Positions 8,055 through 18,615 are shown, counted from the first letter of the stretch. The stretch is DNA of 64,000 nt from Rhizobium sp. ACO-34A (GCA_002600635.1 CP021371.1:2483001-2547000), one strand, 5' to 3'. Program-made: numbers and translations. The notes: generated from the sequence alone by a model not told the origin.

Positions 8055-8840
8055 GTGGTCGATCTCGCACTCCAGAGCCTGGTGCTTCTCTTCATTGCTG
8101 CCTTCATCGCCGGTTTCATCGATTCGATTGCCGGCGGCGGCGGCCTCATCACAATTCCCGCCATGCTGATCGTCGGCATTCCGCCGCTGGAAACGCTCGG
8201 CACCAACAAGCTGCAGTCGATGTTCGGCGCGGGTTCCGCGACCATCGCCTATGCGCGTCGCGGCCATGTCGATTTGAAGAGCCAGCTGCCGATGGCGGTA
8301 ATGGCTGTGTTAGGCGGCGCGATCGGAGCGGTGATCGCAACAGTCGTTCCCGGCGACGTGCTGCGGGCATTGATGCCGTTCCTGCTGGTCGCCATTGCGC
8401 TCTATTTCGCGCTGAAGCCAAACCTGCACGACGAGGACCGCCACCAGCGCATGACGCCCTTCGTCTTCGGCCTGACTTTCGTGCCGTTGATCGGCTTTTA
8501 TGACGGCGTCTTCGGCCCCGGCACCGGCTCCTTCTTCATGCTGGCCTTCGTGTCGCTTGCGGGCTTCGGCGTGCTGAAGGCAACCGCCCACACCAAGCTC
8601 CTGAACCTCGGCTCCAATGTCGGTGCCTTCGCTGTCTTCCTGGCAAGCGGCGTGGTTCTGTGGAAGGTCGGCCTGCTGATGGGACTGGGCCAGTTTCTCG
8701 GGGCACAGGCAGGATCGCGGCTTGCCATGCGGATCGGGGCAAAGCTGATCAAGCCGATCCTGGTGGTCACCTGCGTTGCGCTGGCATCGAAGCTTTTGAT
8801 GGACCCGACGAACCCGGTTCGCCTATGGATGGGGTTCTGA
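8055..8840 (+). CDS. TSUP (TauE/SafE-type) family membrane transporter
   Basis: A 261-residue integral membrane protein of the sulfite exporter TauE/SafE family. It has about eight hydrophobic segments arranged as two related halves and the family signature FIDSIAGGGGLITIPAML near residue 20, with YDGVFGPGTGSFF marking the second half. It starts with GTG at 8055. It is divergent from cbiX and its 3' end overlaps the opposing LtrA-like gene by 18 bp. Members move sulfur compounds or small organic anions; a role in cobalt or sulfur supply to B12 synthesis is only an inference from position. Confidence 0.85.
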   Translation: MVDLALQSLVLLFIAAFIAGFIDSIAGGGGLITIPAMLIVGIPPLETLGTNKLQSMFGAGSATIAYARRGHVDLKSQLPMAVMAVLGGAIGAVIATVVPGDVLRALMPFLLVAIALYFALKPNLHDEDRHQRMTPFVFGLTFVPLIGFYDGVFGPGTGSFFMLAFVSLAGFGVLKATAHTKLLNLGSNVGAFAVFLASGVVLWKVGLLMGLGQFLGAQAGSRLAMRIGAKLIKPILVVTCVALASKLLMDPTNPVRLWMGF

Positions 8841-10085
8841 GGCGCCGGACAAGGGCTTGGCTCCAAGAGGGATGCGGTCTGTAACGCCTGCCTTCAGCGA
8901 CAGAAACTCCCAGACAGCCACGAACAGAAGAAGTCCCGTCGCCGAAAATTGCAGCAGGAACAGTGGCAGGCTGGAAAAAATCCCCAAACCGAGAATGGCA
9001 GCCGCCCCCGCGCAATGGGAGAGCGGCAGTCCCCGCCCCGCAAGAAACTTGAGCCCACCCGTACCGATCAGGAAAAGTGCGGGCCCGCCCGCGATCGTGA
9101 CGGTTTCCCGCAGTCCCGCAGTATCGACAACGTGAGAGAGGCTGAAATCCTCACCGACGGCGGTCATGACGATGCCCATCACGATGGGCAAATGGCCGTA
9201 AACGAACAAGACCTCGGCCACGAGTTGCGGTTTACGGGTGTTCTCCGCCTTTCTCGCCACCCTTTCCTGACCATCGTGAAAATAGAGCCACCACATCAGG
9301 ACCGTGCTTGCGAACGCGCTGCAGAACACGAAGAAGGTCAGCGGTGTCTGCATATGCTCGACGGCGGTCTTGCCCGTCGTCAGGATCGTCTCGCCCAGGC
9401 AGATGATGACGAACAACGCCGTGCGTTCGGCAAAATGCTCGCCGGAAACCCTCAGTGTTTCGCCATTCGCCCCTCGCATGAGGCCGGGCAGGTAATAGTT
9501 GAAGGCCGGAGCCGCGTATTCGATCAGGATCGCCACGCTCCACAGCACTATCCTTGGCGAAGAGTCCACCATCGCGCCTGCCAGCCAGAACCCGGCGGAA
9601 AAGCTGAGCCAGATGGTCATCCTCAGAAACGTGAGGAAGACGGGTCGATCGGCGTTGCGGTGGGCAAAAAGCGAAAACAGGGAACGGCCCACCTGCATGA
9701 CGGAATAGACCGAGGCGAACAGCAGTCCCTTGTCGTGGAAGGCCTCCGGCAGCGCAATCGAAAGCAGGATCCCGCAAAACATCAGCGCGAACAGCAGCAG
9801 CCGCACGGCTGCTCTCCGGGTGTCGAGAAGATTGGTAAGCAGCGTCGTCTGGATCCACACCCACCACAGCGCCAGAAGCAGGATTGCAGCTTCCACGATG
9901 GACATGATGCCGAAATCCTCGGCGAATGTGTGCGACATCTGGATCAGCGCGAACACGAATACGAGGTCGAAGAACAATTCGGGAAACCCGGCCTTTTCCC
10001 GGTCGCTACGCAAAAGGCCGCCATCGTCGCTCGCCCTCCCGTCACCGGAAGGTTCGTGCTCGGTCGCGGCCCTGTCCAATGTCAT
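8823..10085 (-). CDS. Low temperature requirement protein A (LtrA) family membrane protein
   Basis: A 420-residue multi-pass membrane protein. The N-terminal 30 residues are hydrophilic, followed by the LtrA signature FPELFFDLVFVFALIQMSHT near residue 33 and about ten further hydrophobic segments. The SGEHFAERTALFVIICLGE region near residue 215 is typical. The biochemical function of the family is unknown. It lies inside the cob cluster between the EamA gene and TSUP, converging with TSUP, and has no evident link to B12. Confidence 0.85.
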   Translation of the reverse strand: MTLDRAATEHEPSGDGRASDDGGLLRSDREKAGFPELFFDLVFVFALIQMSHTFAEDFGIMSIVEAAILLLALWWVWIQTTLLTNLLDTRRAAVRLLLFALMFCGILLSIALPEAFHDKGLLFASVYSVMQVGRSLFSLFAHRNADRPVFLTFLRMTIWLSFSAGFWLAGAMVDSSPRIVLWSVAILIEYAAPAFNYYLPGLMRGANGETLRVSGEHFAERTALFVIICLGETILTTGKTAVEHMQTPLTFFVFCSAFASTVLMWWLYFHDGQERVARKAENTRKPQLVAEVLFVYGHLPIVMGIVMTAVGEDFSLSHVVDTAGLRETVTIAGGPALFLIGTGGLKFLAGRGLPLSHCAGAAAILGLGIFSSLPLFLLQFSATGLLLFVAVWEFLSLKAGVTDRIPLGAKPLSGASEPHP

Positions 10086-10192
10086 ATATGCTCACCCCAT
10101 GCCACTTTTCTGTTGGATGAAAAACGGCGGAGGTGGAGAATGGTTCCCCTTCGGGACACGCGCGGCAAATGGCCGAAGCCGCTGGGAAGAAA

Positions 10193-10618
10193 CTAGAAAA
10201 TCGCCACCATGATGGCGCCCGCCCCGATCATCGCGACACCGGCCCAGGCACCAAGGCTCAGTTTTTCGCCGAGGAAGATCGCCGCAAAGATCGCCACCAT
10301 CACGATCGACAGCTTGTCGATCGGCGCGACGCGGGCGGCATCGCCGATCTTCAGCGCCCGGTAATAGGCGATCCACGAACCGCCGGTCGCAATGCCGGAA
10401 AGACCGAGAAACACCCAGGTCTTTGCGGAAATGTTCGATGGAGACTGCCACTGGCCGGTCGCGGTCACGATGCCGATCAATACGAGAAAGATCACCACCG
10501 TGCGGATCAGCGTTGCGAGATCCGAATTGACGCCGGCGACCCCGACCTTGCCGAAGATCGCCGTCAACGCGGCAAAGGCGGCAGAAAGAAACGCCCAGAA
10601 GGCCCAGCTCTGCGTCAT
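10193..10618 (-). CDS. EamA family transporter, single-domain form
   Basis: A 141-residue membrane protein with four or five hydrophobic helices and one EamA (drug/metabolite transporter) domain; typical full transporters have two. The pattern RALKIGDAARVAPIDKLS followed by FLGEKLSLGAWAG is characteristic. Its start codon overlaps the cobO stop, so it belongs to the riboswitch-controlled cob transcript. It could dimerise. The substrate is unknown. Confidence 0.82.
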   Translation of the reverse strand: MTQSWAFWAFLSAAFAALTAIFGKVGVAGVNSDLATLIRTVVIFLVLIGIVTATGQWQSPSNISAKTWVFLGLSGIATGGSWIAYYRALKIGDAARVAPIDKLSIVMVAIFAAIFLGEKLSLGAWAGVAMIGAGAIMVAIF

Positions 10619-11250
10619 CAGAATTCCACCCCGATCTGCGCCTTGATGCCCGAGCGGAAGGGATGCTTGACCAGCTCCATCTCGGTCACGAGGTCGGCGA
10701 TCTCGATCAGTTCGTCCTTGGCGTTGCGGCCGGTCAAAACGACATGGGTCATTTCCGGCTTCCCGGTCTTCAGGAACTCCACGACCTCGGCGATATCGAT
10801 GTAGTCGTAGCGGATGGCGATGTTGATCTCGTCCAGCAGCACCATGGAATAGGAGGGGTCGCGGATCAGCTCCTTCGCCTTTTCCCAGGCGGCTTGCGCC
10901 ATGGCGATGTCACGCGCCTTGTCCTGCGTTTCCCAGGTAAAACCCTCGCCCATGGTGTGGAATTCGCAGAGATCGCTGAAATGCCTGAGGATCAGGTCGC
11001 GCTCGCCGGTCGACATGGCGCCCTTGATGAACTGCACCACCGCACATTTCCTTCCATGCGCGATATGGCGGAAGATCATGCCGAAGGCGGCCGACGACTT
11101 GCCCTTGCCCTTGCCGGTATGGACGATGACGAGGCCCTTCTCGCCTGTCTTGGTGGCCATGATCTTCTCACGGGCCGCCTTCTTCTTCGCCATCTTCTCG
11201 GCGTGGCGGGCGAGATCGGCGGGCGACGAACCCTCAGCTTCCTCGGTCAT
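10618..11250 (-). CDS. cobO: Cob(I)yrinic acid a,c-diamide adenosyltransferase CobO
   Basis: Transfers the 5'-deoxyadenosyl group of ATP to the corrinoid cobalt. The 210-residue protein has the P-loop HTGKGKGKSSAA near residue 45, the Walker-B-like segment MVLLDEINIAIRYDY near residue 140 and the terminal HPFRSGIKAQIGVEF typical of CobO/BtuR. An upstream ATG at 11337 is rejected because it lies inside cobN; the ATG at 11250 overlaps the cobN stop by 4 bp, the usual coupled arrangement. Confidence 0.93.
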   Translation of the reverse strand: MTEEAEGSSPADLARHAEKMAKKKAAREKIMATKTGEKGLVIVHTGKGKGKSSAAFGMIFRHIAHGRKCAVVQFIKGAMSTGERDLILRHFSDLCEFHTMGEGFTWETQDKARDIAMAQAAWEKAKELIRDPSYSMVLLDEINIAIRYDYIDIAEVVEFLKTGKPEMTHVVLTGRNAKDELIEIADLVTEMELVKHPFRSGIKAQIGVEF

Positions 11251-14200
11251 GGTTCCTGTACTCCATTCATCGTTTCGGCTCCGACATCGGCGAGCCGGGA
11301 AAGATCGAACATCGCCGAATTGCTGCGCGGCGTCCACAACCTGCGATCGATCGCCTCGATCAATCGTTCGGCCAGTTCCTTCAGCGCCGGCGCATTCTTG
11401 CTCGCCATGAAATCGCGGACCCGTTCATCCATGATGAAGGCCTGATAGACCGCCTCGAAATGATGGTCGCGCACAGCGCCCGTGGTCGCGGCGAAGGCGA
11501 ACATGTAATCGACCGTCGCAGTGATCTCGAAGGCGCCCTTGTAGCTGTGCCGCATCACGCCATCGATCCATTTCGGATTGACGACGCGGGCGCGCACCAC
11601 GCGGCCGATCTCCTCCTCGAGGCTGCGGATCACCGGCTTTTCCGGTCGCGAATGGTCGTTGTGATAGACGGTCGGGCGACTGCCCGCGACATGCTCGATC
11701 GCCGCCGTCATGCCACCCTCGAACTGGTAGTAGTCGTCGCTGTCCAGCAGGTCGTGTTCTCGGTTGTCCTGATTTTGCACCACCGCCTGCACCCGGCGAA
11801 GGCGTTCCTCGAACAGGCCGCGCTCCGCCTTGCCTTCCACATCGGCCCCGTAGGCATAGCCACCCCAGACCAGATAGGCCTCGGCCAGATCACCGCGCCG
11901 TTCCCAGCCCTTCTCGTCGATCAGTGCTTGCAGCCCCGCCCCATAGGCACCGGGTTTCGAACCGAACACCCGGTAACCGGCCCGACGCGCGGCCGCCTTG
12001 TCGTCCAGTCCTTCGGCAACGAGCTGCGCCGTCTCTGCCTTCACCCGCGCCGCAATCGGATTGTCGCCTTCGTCCTCGTCAAGCGCGGCCACCGCCCGGA
12101 CAGCCTTGTCGAACAGGGCAATCTGCTCCGGGAAAGCGTCGCGGAAGAAGCCGGAAATCCTGAGCGTCACATCGACACGAGGACGACCGAGGATTGCCGG
12201 CGGTATGATCTCATAGCCGGTGACCCGCCGCGAGGCCATGTCCCACAGCGGCTTCACGCCGATCAGCGCAAGCGCCTGCGCGATATCGTCTCCACCGGTG
12301 CGCATGTTGGACGTGCCCCAGGCCGTCAACCCGAAGGACACCGGCCATTCGCCGTGATCCTGCACGTAGCGCGCGATCAGCAGCTCCGCCGACTTCTTGC
12401 CAAGCTCGTAGGCCGCAGGTGTCGGAACCGCGCGACTATCGACCGAATAGAAATTGCGCCCTGTAGGCAGCACGTCGGGCCGACCGCGCGTCGGCGCACC
12501 GGACGGGCCGGGCGGCACGAAGCGTCCATCGAGCCCAGTCAACAGTCCCTCGATCTCGGCCCTGCCCGACTTGACCACGGCCGGCTGCAGCCGGTTTTGA
12601 ATTTCGTCGAGTACCACACGCGTCTGCGACCATCCAGGCGGGCATTCGAGCTCTCCCGCCACCAGCTTAGCCGCCAGCAACTCGATCCGCTCGACGGCAT
12701 CGCCTTTGGTCCGCCATGGCTGGTCGGTGAGATCCGCCAGAATGTCCGGTCTTGCTCCCATCCATGGATCGGACATCACGCAGTCGAGTGGGTCGAAAGA
12801 TGGCCCCTCATCCGACCTTCGGGCACCTTCTCCCCGCAAGCGGGGCGAAGGGAGCGTCGAGTATGCCGCTTGTCCCTTCTCCCCGTTCAACGGGGAGAAG
12901 GTGGCCGGCAGGCCGGATGAGGGGCAACTCAATCCGAGATCAATGGCAATCGCCCGCTGCAAGCTCTGGTCGCCGCCCTCGCCCAGCCCGCGCGGCACCC
13001 GCGCCAGCGCGACGGTGAGGTCGGTGAGCAAACGCCCCTCCGGCGCAAGGCCGAAGATGTGCAGTCCGTCGCGGATCTGCATTTCCTTGAGGTCGCAGAG
13101 ATAGGCGTCGAGCTTTTCGAGCGCGGCCTCCTCGGCTTCCCCCTTCGCGATGCCGGCGTCCTGATCCAGCCCGATATCGGCGACGAGATCGAGGATCTGC
13201 TTCTTCAGGAGTTTCAGCCTTCGCGGATCGCCACCGGAAGCCTCGTAATACTCGTCGACCAGCGCTTCGAGGTCCTTGAGCGGTCCGTAGCTTTCGGCCC
13301 GCGTCAGCGGGGGCGTCAGATGATCGATGATGACGGCAGACGTCCGCCGCTTGGCTTGCGTGCCCTCGCCGGGATCGTTGACGATGAACGGATAGAGATG
13401 CGGCAAGGCTCCGAACACCGCCTCGGGATAGCAGTTTTCCGAAAGCGCCAGCGCCTTGCCCGGCAGCCATTCAAGATTGCCGTGCTTGCCCATATGGACG
13501 ACGGCATGCGCATCGAACGCTCGGCGCAGATAGGCATAGAAAGCGAGATAGCCGTGCGGCGGCACGAGATCGGGAGAGTGGTAGGTTTCCTTCGGATCGA
13601 TATTGTAGCCACGCGCCGGCTGGATACCGACCAGCACGTTCCCGAAGCGCGACAGCGGCAGCGCGAAACGTCCGTCGAGGAAGAACGGATCGGCCTCCGG
13701 CGCACCCCAGCGCGCCGTCACTTCATCCCGAACCTTTACTGGAAGACCTTCGAAAAAACGAATGTAATCATTTACTGATATGGTTTCGCGAATTTCCCGT
13801 CCATCGTTCGCTGCATTGGTCGGTCCCGCCATCAGATGCGCCATCAACCCGTCGCCATTGGCTGGCAGGCTGCCCACGTCGTACCCGGCCACATCCATCG
13901 CTTTCAGCACTTCCATGGTGCCGGCCGGCGTATCGAGCCCGACGCCATTGCCAAGCCGTCCGTCGCGGTTCGGATAGTTTGCCATCACGATTGCCACCCG
14001 CCGGTCCGGGGCTGCGGTGTTGCGCAACCGCGCCCAGCTTGCGGCAAGTTTCGCGACGAAGGCGGCGCGGCCGGCATCCGGCTCATGAGTGACGATATTG
14101 GTCTCGACCCGCGCATCGAAGCGCGCCGCGGCCTTGAAGGAAACGGCCCGCGTCATCACCCGGCCGTCGACCTCCGGCAACGCCACGCTCATGGCGAGAT

Positions 14201-15413
14201 CGCGCGCCGAAAGCCCCTGTGAGGATTGCTCCCACGCCTCGCGCGCCGAACTGGAAAACAGGGTCTGCAGCACCACCGCGCCCGTCTCGTCCAGCACGGT
14301 GGATGCGCGCTGGCTGCCCGGTGCGGACACTGCAAAGCCCGTGGCATTCAGCACGACGGCCGGCGACGCCTCGCCAAATATCCGTCTGAGTGTCTCGACA
14401 GAAACCGGATCCTTGAGGCTGGATACGAAGACAGGCAGCGCCGTCAGTCCCTCGGCGCGAAGCGCATCGATCATCGCCTCGACCGGCCGCGTCTCACCGC
14501 TCTGGACGAGCGCGCGGTAGAAGCAGATGGCGACGATAGATGCGCTTGCACGTTCAGTTGCAGTACCCCCCTCTGTCCTGCCGGATATCTCCCCCTCAAG
14601 GGGGGAGATCGGATGGGGCGACCTTTCCGCTCCACCTTTTACTGGAGAAGTCGCAGCACCGGAAACTGGCAGCGAGACAGTCGTTGAGGTCGCAGATGCC
14701 CGCCGCGAGTCGATCTCGCCCCTTGAGGGGGAGATGTCCGGCAGGACAGAGGGGGGTAAAGCCCCGCCCGCAGCCCCCGTCGAAAGGGTATCGCCGCCGG
14801 CAGATGTCCCACCTGAGAAAGCGTCAACCCCAACAGCCTCCCGCCATTCCTCGACGCCCATCACGCCCCTGCCCGGCCACCAGACCCCGGCCTTCAGCAA
14901 AGGTGCTGCCGGCTGTGGCCTCTCGCCAAAGCCGATGAGAGACATCGCATAATCGACAAAGGCGGACGCATTCGTCGCGCCGCCCTCTACCAGATAGGAC
15001 CAGAGGGCGTCGAGATCGTCCGCCGCTATGGTCGAGAAGGCAGAGAGCCCCGCATCCGGCTTGTCGTCGCCCGGGAGCACTGCAATCGCTGCTCCCGACC
15101 GGCGGGCGCAGGCATTGAGCGCCTCCAGCGCGTAGTGAAAATAGCTCGCCCCACCGAGCGCCCGGATGACGATCAGCTTCGCATGCCGCGCGGTCCGCTC
15201 GACATAGGTATCGACCGACATCGGATGCTTCAGCTGCATCAGGCTGGCCAGCCGCACGCTCGGACCGCCCGTCCGCGCTGCAACGGCGGTCGCGATTGCG
15301 GCAAGCTCGGTATCGGCGGCGGACAGGAAGAGGATATCGCCCGGCGTCTGGCCGAGGTCTATCGCCTCCTCGCCATCGCTGATCGAACCTTTCTGGGCTA
15401 GCAGGAGGTGCAT
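11247..15413 (-). CDS. cobN: Cobaltochelatase large subunit CobN, enlarged by two in-frame repeat insertions
   Basis: ATP-dependent insertion of cobalt into hydrogenobyrinic acid a,c-diamide, together with CobS and CobT (not in this window). The protein is 1388 residues, about 110 more than the usual CobN. The excess is explained by two repeat-derived stretches: residues about 219-283 (family A pair, nt 14565-14757) and about 830-870 (family B, nt 12803-12925). Conserved CobN blocks surround them, including KHGNLEWLPGKALALSENCYP, LTAWGTSNMRTGGDDIAQAL and PKWIDGVMRHSYKGAFEI. The stop overlaps cobO. No frame break is visible, so the inserts are translated. Confidence 0.92.
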   Translation of the reverse strand: MHLLLAQKGSISDGEEAIDLGQTPGDILFLSAADTELAAIATAVAARTGGPSVRLASLMQLKHPMSVDTYVERTARHAKLIVIRALGGASYFHYALEALNACARRSGAAIAVLPGDDKPDAGLSAFSTIAADDLDALWSYLVEGGATNASAFVDYAMSLIGFGERPQPAAPLLKAGVWWPGRGVMGVEEWREAVGVDAFSGGTSAGGDTLSTGAAGGALPPSVLPDISPSRGEIDSRRASATSTTVSLPVSGAATSPVKGGAERSPHPISPLEGEISGRTEGGTATERASASIVAICFYRALVQSGETRPVEAMIDALRAEGLTALPVFVSSLKDPVSVETLRRIFGEASPAVVLNATGFAVSAPGSQRASTVLDETGAVVLQTLFSSSAREAWEQSSQGLSARDLAMSVALPEVDGRVMTRAVSFKAAARFDARVETNIVTHEPDAGRAAFVAKLAASWARLRNTAAPDRRVAIVMANYPNRDGRLGNGVGLDTPAGTMEVLKAMDVAGYDVGSLPANGDGLMAHLMAGPTNAANDGREIRETISVNDYIRFFEGLPVKVRDEVTARWGAPEADPFFLDGRFALPLSRFGNVLVGIQPARGYNIDPKETYHSPDLVPPHGYLAFYAYLRRAFDAHAVVHMGKHGNLEWLPGKALALSENCYPEAVFGALPHLYPFIVNDPGEGTQAKRRTSAVIIDHLTPPLTRAESYGPLKDLEALVDEYYEASGGDPRRLKLLKKQILDLVADIGLDQDAGIAKGEAEEAALEKLDAYLCDLKEMQIRDGLHIFGLAPEGRLLTDLTVALARVPRGLGEGGDQSLQRAIAIDLGLSCPSSGLPATFSPLNGEKGQAAYSTLPSPRLRGEGARRSDEGPSFDPLDCVMSDPWMGARPDILADLTDQPWRTKGDAVERIELLAAKLVAGELECPPGWSQTRVVLDEIQNRLQPAVVKSGRAEIEGLLTGLDGRFVPPGPSGAPTRGRPDVLPTGRNFYSVDSRAVPTPAAYELGKKSAELLIARYVQDHGEWPVSFGLTAWGTSNMRTGGDDIAQALALIGVKPLWDMASRRVTGYEIIPPAILGRPRVDVTLRISGFFRDAFPEQIALFDKAVRAVAALDEDEGDNPIAARVKAETAQLVAEGLDDKAAARRAGYRVFGSKPGAYGAGLQALIDEKGWERRGDLAEAYLVWGGYAYGADVEGKAERGLFEERLRRVQAVVQNQDNREHDLLDSDDYYQFEGGMTAAIEHVAGSRPTVYHNDHSRPEKPVIRSLEEEIGRVVRARVVNPKWIDGVMRHSYKGAFEITATVDYMFAFAATTGAVRDHHFEAVYQAFIMDERVRDFMASKNAPALKELAERLIEAIDRRLWTPRSNSAMFDLSRLADVGAETMNGVQEP
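12803..12925. repeat. Family B palindromic repeat in frame inside cobN
   Basis: The unit begins gcccctcatccg and ends cggatgaggggc, with two internal CTTCTCCCCG stems. It keeps the cobN frame open and is translated as a Ser/Pro/Arg-rich stretch near residues 830-870, between two conserved CobN blocks. Confidence 0.85.
14565..14757. repeat. Inverted pair of family A palindromic repeats in frame inside cobN
   Basis: Two short family A elements (14565-14610 and 14712-14757) face each other about 100 bp apart. Both are translated in the cobN frame, one as SVLPDISPSRGE and the other as SPLEGEISGRTEGG. The intervening sequence is Ser/Thr/Val-rich and also reads open. Confidence 0.85.
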
Positions 15414-15681
15414 GCAAACGCGGCATGCGTGGCATGCCCCTCACTCTTGCAGATAAAGGCAGCGGATACCCCCTTCTGCCCTGTCGGCCATCTCCCCCTC
15501 AAGGGGGGAGATGGAAATACGGCAAATGTCTTACTCCGCCAACCGCAACGACGGTATGCGCTTTCCCCAACAAAGCGGCAAACGACAATGCTTTCGATTA
15601 TACGGCATCGCCACGAGCGATCTCCCCCTTGAGGGGGAGATACCCGGCAGGGCAGAGGGGGGTAAGCGACGGGTTCATCTT
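15414..15681. repeat. Intergenic region cobN-cobW with an inverted pair of family A repeats
   Basis: No gene is seen in this 268-bp gap. Two short family A elements lie at 15468-15513 and 15618-15664 in opposite orientation, with about 100 bp between them, the same geometry as the pair inside cobN. Confidence 0.8.
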
Positions 15682-16770
<1,089 letters not shown>

Positions 16771-16773
16771 GGT

Positions 16774-17295
16774 TCAACCCTTCATTTTCAGCGGCAGTCC
16801 GGCCGCGATGAAATAGACTTCGGCCGCATGTTGCGCGACCAGTTGGTGAAGACGGCCGGCATGGTCGCGAAACTCGCGCGCCATGCGGTTTTCCGGCACG
16901 ATGCCGAGACCGACTTCATTGGAAACGAGAATGAAACGCGACGAGAGGCCGGCAACGGTCTCGACGAGCTCCGTCGAACGCGCGGCCACATCCTCTTCCG
17001 CCATCATCAGATTGGTGACCCAAAGCGTCAGGCAATCGACCAGCACGACTCGATCGGGACCGTCGATCCGGCGCAGCAGGCCGGAGAGATCCACGGGTTC
17101 TTCATGGGTCGTCCAGCCGTCGCCACGATCGGCGCGGTGTTTGGCGATCCGCTCACGCATCTCGTCGTCATAGGCCCGGCCCGTCGCGACGTAGTGGCAA
17201 TCGAGACCCGAGCCCGTCGCCAGCCCTTCGGCAAAACGGGATTTGCCGGACCGTGCGCCGCCGAGCACGAGGATGGAGGAGCCCTGCACAGTCAT
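16774..17295 (-). CDS. cobP: Adenosylcobinamide kinase / adenosylcobinamide-phosphate guanylyltransferase CobP
   Basis: Phosphorylates adenosylcobinamide and then activates it with GTP for attachment of the nucleotide loop. The 173-residue protein has the P-loop [12 protein letters not shown] at residues 13-24, the [16 protein letters not shown] segment near residue 36 and [21 protein letters not shown] near residue 127, all characteristic of CobP/CobU. It is the first gene after the cobalamin riboswitch, 235 bp downstream of the B12 box. Confidence 0.94.
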   Translation of the reverse strand: MTVQGSSILVLGGARSGKSRFAEGLATGSGLDCHYVATGRAYDDEMRERIAKHRADRGDGWTTHEEPVDLSGLLRRIDGPDRVVLVDCLTLWVTNLMMAEEDVAARSTELVETVAGLSSRFILVSNEVGLGIVPENRMAREFRDHAGRLHQLVAQHAAEVYFIAAGLPLKMKG

Positions 17296-17432
17296 CGCTT
17301 GGGACCGCAGAACGCGGACGGAAGCATGGCAAACCGCTCAGGCTGCCCGGCATCGATCGTCTTGAGAAATTGCAATATATCGGCCACATCCCGAGACGCT
17401 GATCCCGGGAGCATCATGCAATGCGCCGATAC

Positions 17433-17452
17433 GCGGGATCTGGAGATCCCGC
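17433..17452 (-). promoter_or_regulatory. Hairpin in the cobP leader, possible riboswitch expression platform
   Basis: An 8-bp perfect stem GCGGGATC/GATCCCGC with a four-base loop lies between the cobalamin aptamer and cobP. No U-run follows it on the transcribed strand, so it does not look like an intrinsic terminator. It could pair alternatively with the aptamer or influence translation. Confidence 0.4.
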
Positions 17453-17529
17453 TTCTGGATGACGTCGCCACGACAACCTCCGTGCTGGCAACAAGGGGAT
17501 CCTCCCCCGAAGGTGTGGGCCAATGCCCG

Positions 17530-17862
17530 GCACGGTTGGCAGGTCTCCTGGCTCGCGGGTCGTGGCGCTTGTTGCACCAGCGGATATTCCTCACCTTCCC
17601 GAAGGTCGATGCTGCGCGAAAGGGGACGATTCGTAGATGATAGAGGCGTCCGCCCTGGCTGATCGCGCAGCCCCTCAGTGGCTTTTCCGGCCCCGATTTT
17701 CCTTCGGACCAGCTGCACCATGCAGCCGTCATCCATCGAAAAATGGCACCGGACGGAATACCCTCGCCGCTCTACAGTCGCGGGGTCGGCTGCGATTGAC
17801 GGTCCCGGTCTGGGTCACCGCTGTCGCATTCCCTTTTGCTTTTCAATCCACCGGCAGGCGGA
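17530..17862 (-). promoter_or_regulatory. Cobalamin riboswitch
   Basis: Read on the minus strand, the canonical blocks appear in order: a GGGAA/GGTG region near 17836-17815, CCCCGCGACTGTAG at about 17786-17773, GCCACTG at 17682-17676, GGGAAGGTGAGG near 17600 and the B12 box CGAGCCAGGAGACCTGCC at 17555-17538. The aptamer is long (about 330 nt) because the segment between the core and the GCCACTG block is extended. It controls cobP-cobW-cobN-cobO in response to adenosylcobalamin, by analogy with the known family. Confidence 0.93.
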
Positions 17863-17988
17863 CATGAAAACCATCCGTATTCCATGTGATTAGGCCCGTG
17901 ACCGGCCAAAGTCAATTATGCGATTCCGGCGACGGGACAACGTGACCGGCAGATAGGAACGCGGCACCTGGAGTAAAGGTTCTGAGGC

Positions 17989-18615
17989 TCAATTGCCGAG
18001 CCTGATCGTCCCGCTTGCACCATCTTCGGGATTGATCCTCGTGGCGGCAGGATTGGGAACGACGACCGGGGCAACAGGCATCTCCGGCACCGCGGGTTCC
18101 GGGGGATCGTCGACGAACTTCGTCATCATCGTGCGCGGAGGACGTACCACCTTGCGCAGGGACGGATTGACCAGCGAGAAGGCAAAGCGGATCCGGGCGG
18201 AAATCTCCTCGGCAAGGCTTTCTTCCGCCATGCCGGGCACATCCGTCGTACCGCTGACGTTGAACGTGCCCTCAGCCACCGGCTCGCCGGTTTCGAGCGA
18301 AACGGCCGTCGTGGTGAAACGGGCATTGGGAATGCCGCGGCGGGCACCGAAACCTGTCCCGACTTCCTCAAGCCGCACCAGTATTGCCACGCGCTGGGCA
18401 CCGGCAGGTGGCCGCGTCGAGGCGACGGCCGCGGAAACGCGGCGGTCGACCCCTCGGATGACACCGAGCGGTACGCCGGCATCCGCCATCACAGTCACTT
18501 CCCGCACGTAGTAGACAAGCGGCCTCGTGATCGGCCGTCCCTGAAAAATGCTGCAGGACGCAAGCGCCGCCAAAAGCAGCAGCGCAAAGCTGAACCTGAA
18601 GATCCGTGCAAGCAT
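17989..18615 (-). CDS. Putative lipoprotein, conserved hypothetical
   Basis: A 208-residue protein with an N-terminal signal of the lipoprotein type: a charged start (MLARIFRF), a hydrophobic core (FALLLLAALA) and a lipobox with the cysteine at residue 21 (LASCS). The mature part is rich in Val, Pro and Arg with no recognised catalytic motif, and the C-terminus is Pro-rich. Function unknown. It lies alone between the riboswitch region and the ATP12 gene, on the same strand as both. Confidence 0.75.
   Translation of the reverse strand: MLARIFRFSFALLLLAALASCSIFQGRPITRPLVYYVREVTVMADAGVPLGVIRGVDRRVSAAVASTRPPAGAQRVAILVRLEEVGTGFGARRGIPNARFTTTAVSLETGEPVAEGTFNVSGTTDVPGMAEESLAEEISARIRFAFSLVNPSLRKVVRPPRTMMTKFVDDPPEPAVPEMPVAPVVVPNPAATRINPEDGASGTIRLGN

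Noticed and set aside
17292..17732. Minus-strand open frame covering the riboswitch and ending at the cobP start
   Set aside because: Its first half is riboswitch RNA. The last 41 codons look mildly protein-like, but there is no ribosome site or recognisable domain.
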